Shown here: in pieces, positions 62,431 through 64,000 of the stretch
Layout of the letters: each line of letters starts with the position of its first letter
How positions within the stretch are numbered: position 1 is the first letter of the stretch
DNA from: Athripsodes cinereus
Taxonomy: Eukaryota > Arthropoda > Insecta > Trichoptera > Leptoceridae
Assembly: GCA_947579605.1 (NCBI GenBank)
Contig: OX388316.1
Location: 16,061,290-16,125,289, forward strand
Length of the DNA stretch: 64,000 bases
Reading direction: 5' to 3'
The notes under the pieces: model-generated
The model's input: only the letters and a program-made list of their open reading frames with translations
What the model was told of the DNA's origin: nothing
Databases searched by the model: none
Translations under genes and position numbers: made by a program

Positions 62431-64000
62431 ATAAGGGAGAAATATCTCAAGATAAAACCCCTACATGCTAAACAACATGCCTATCAAACAGGCAAATCTA
62501 CAGAATCCGCTCTGATCGAACTAACAGACAGACTGGAAAAAGCCATAGAGGACAAAGAAATTGCCCTATGCGCTTTCTTAGACATTGAGGGAGCTTTTGA
62601 TAACACCTCAACGGATGTCATACTTAAAAGCATGACTGAAAGGAGCATCGACCAAACGACGCTTAATTGGATCGAAGCGATGCTGTCAAATAGGACTGTC
62701 AAAACGACCCTTTTAGACAAAACATTGGCTGTTCGAATTGCGAGAGGATGTCCTCAAGGAGGTGTTTTATCACCCTTGGAATGGTCCATCGTAGTCGATA
62801 GTCTTTTATGGAAGCTAAATAATGCTTATTTTAACACACAGGGCTATGCAGATGATCTGGTAATTACGGTTGTAGGAAAATTCCAAGGCACCGTTTCCAG
62901 CCAAATGCAAAAAGCTCTGAAATTGGTGGAAACCTGGTGTAAAGACTACGGTCTCTCAGTGAACGCCAACAACACTGTTATAGTCCCATTTACCAACAAA
63001 AGGAAGCTGGGTGGACTTAAAGCACCAACTCTCTTCGGGAAGACTATAACATTTTCCAAGGAAGTTAAATATTTGGGTCTAATCCTGGATCAACGACTGA
63101 CATGGAACCCACACTTGGAACACATCACCAAGAAAGCAAAAATAGCTCTAGGTACGAGCTATAGGATAGCTGGGTTGAAATGGGGCCTTCAACCGAGGCA
63201 AGCCCTCTGGCTCTACACAGCTATGGTTAGACCAATGATCACCTACGGCACAAGAATGGCACGTATGGTATGGCACAAGAAAACTCAGCAGAAGACATGC
63301 ATAAATGTCCTGAACAAGATTCAGAGACTTGCATGTCTTCTCACAACGGGCGCTATGTCCTCAACACCCACGACTGCCCTAGAGGCGATGTTGTGTTTGA
63401 GCCCATTGCACGTACATGTGCAAAAGGAGGCTCGCATGGCATTGATACGGGCGGCAAAGGGAGGTAGGAACAATTGGCGCTCCAGCATAATGAGAGGATT
63501 ATATTCAGACCTCCACAAAGCACCCATCATGGATATGCCCACAGATACCATGAATGTGGCTTACAGCTTTGTTAAATACTACACAATAGACATACTTGAA
63601 AGAGAGACATGGCGAGAGAATGATCCCTACACCTTTCGAGATGGAGACATTGTATGGTACACAGATGGATCCAAAAAAGATGGTCGGGCAGGATCTGGAA
63701 TCTTTGGCGTCCACCCTAAGTTGAGCAAATCGGTCTGCTTGGGAGAATATGCTACTGTTTTCCAGGCTGAAATGAGCGCAATTATGGAGTGCGCTCATAT
63801 GAACCTTCACCGATCATATCATAACAAAAAGATTAATATCCTCTCAGATAGCCAGGCGGCGCTTAAAGCCCTAGGTTCTGTAGAGGTGAGATCTAAACTA
63901 ACTTTTGAATGCATACAGGTTCTGAATCGCCTAGGCGAGAAAAACGCGGTAAGGCTGGTTTGGGTACCGGGGCATTGTGGAGTCATGGGCAACGAAGCTG
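62431..64000 (+). CDS. LINE polyprotein, reverse transcriptase plus RNase H (partial)
   Basis: A single open frame (codons in phase with 62461) of over 510 codons continues past the window edge. The reverse transcriptase motifs in order are HAYQTGKSTESAL, CAFLDIEGAFDNTS, RGCPQGGVLSPLEW and GYADDLVI (YADD at 62845-62856), then VKYLGLILDQRLTWNPHL. RNase H follows: WYTDGSKKDGRAGSG (catalytic Asp at 63664), FQAEMSAI (Glu at 63772), LSDSQAAL (Asp at 63847) and WVPGHCGVMGNEA at the edge. The final Asp would lie just outside. The EGAFDNT and CPQGGVLSP signatures with a C-terminal RNase H point to the LOA/I-like group, and the exact clade is inference. No stops or frameshifts were found. The 5' part (endonuclease) is missing, so translation of this copy is unlikely. 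GC is well above the flanks. Confidence 0.93.
   Translation, partial: MREKYLKIKPLHAKQHAYQTGKSTESALIELTDRLEKAIEDKEIALCAFLDIEGAFDNTSTDVILKSMTERSIDQTTLNWIEAMLSNRTVKTTLLDKTLAVRIARGCPQGGVLSPLEWSIVVDSLLWKLNNAYFNTQGYADDLVITVVGKFQGTVSSQMQKALKLVETWCKDYGLSVNANNTVIVPFTNKRKLGGLKAPTLFGKTITFSKEVKYLGLILDQRLTWNPHLEHITKKAKIALGTSYRIAGLKWGLQPRQALWLYTAMVRPMITYGTRMARMVWHKKTQQKTCINVLNKIQRLACLLTTGAMSSTPTTALEAMLCLSPLHVHVQKEARMALIRAAKGGRNNWRSSIMRGLYSDLHKAPIMDMPTDTMNVAYSFVKYYTIDILERETWRENDPYTFRDGDIVWYTDGSKKDGRAGSGIFGVHPKLSKSVCLGEYATVFQAEMSAIMECAHMNLHRSYHNKKINILSDSQAALKALGSVEVRSKLTFECIQVLNRLGEKNAVRLVWVPGHCGVMGNEA

Noticed and set aside
62484..63810. Minus-strand and alternate-frame ORFs over the right-edge LINE
   Set aside because: They are shadows of the open reverse transcriptase/RNase H frame, which carries all the motifs.

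Overview
The window looks like AT-rich nuclear DNA from an insect, most likely a moth or butterfly. The evidence is very low GC, no bacterial-style gene packing, several clades of non-LTR retrotransposons, tRNA-derived SINEs, TIR elements with TA target sites, and the frequent palindrome taggtaccta, which I associate with lepidopteran genomes. The species assignment is inference. I see no convincing host gene. The window reads as intergenic or long-intron DNA filled with mobile elements of different ages.

Layout. From 0 to 10 kb there is a long near-perfect hairpin (482-659), a 5'-truncated RTE-like LINE tail (2473-2868), a 1.03-kb TIR element carrying a plausible two-exon ORF (5026-6060), and a 1.05-kb TIR element that repeats one 15-bp motif six times (8678-9726). 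From 10 to 32 kb there are scattered copies of a roughly 250-bp repeat with a (TAG)n tail, a TA-flanked MITE (14199-14554), a tRNA-derived SINE (15074-15336), and a complete Tc1-like transposon (20080-21851). The Tc1-like transposase reads as an intact DD34E protein of about 344 aa once a 101-bp intron is removed.

From 35 to 38 kb there is a three-layer nest. A minus-strand LINE is interrupted by a plus-strand CR1/L2-like LINE and by a short poly(A)-tailed insert, each with a recognisable target-site duplication. A related copy at 50.5-50.9 kb shows the uninterrupted sequence across the larger insertion site. From 43 to 45 kb an RTE-like LINE with a 12-bp duplication sits between the arms of an older inverted repeat. 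At 50 kb another LINE tail with a 10-bp duplication sits in the same LINE family that hosts the 35-38 kb nest.

The right edge (62.4-64.0 kb) is an open LINE ORF of more than 510 codons with reverse transcriptase and RNase H domains, running off the window. It has truncated a copy of the (TAG)n repeat. The remaining DNA is AT-rich sequence in which I recognise nothing.

The elements do not form a pathway. The Tc1-like element is the only one that looks autonomous inside the window. The short TIR elements and SINEs would depend on enzymes made elsewhere, and the LINE fragments are 5'-truncated, the usual outcome of target-primed reverse transcription.
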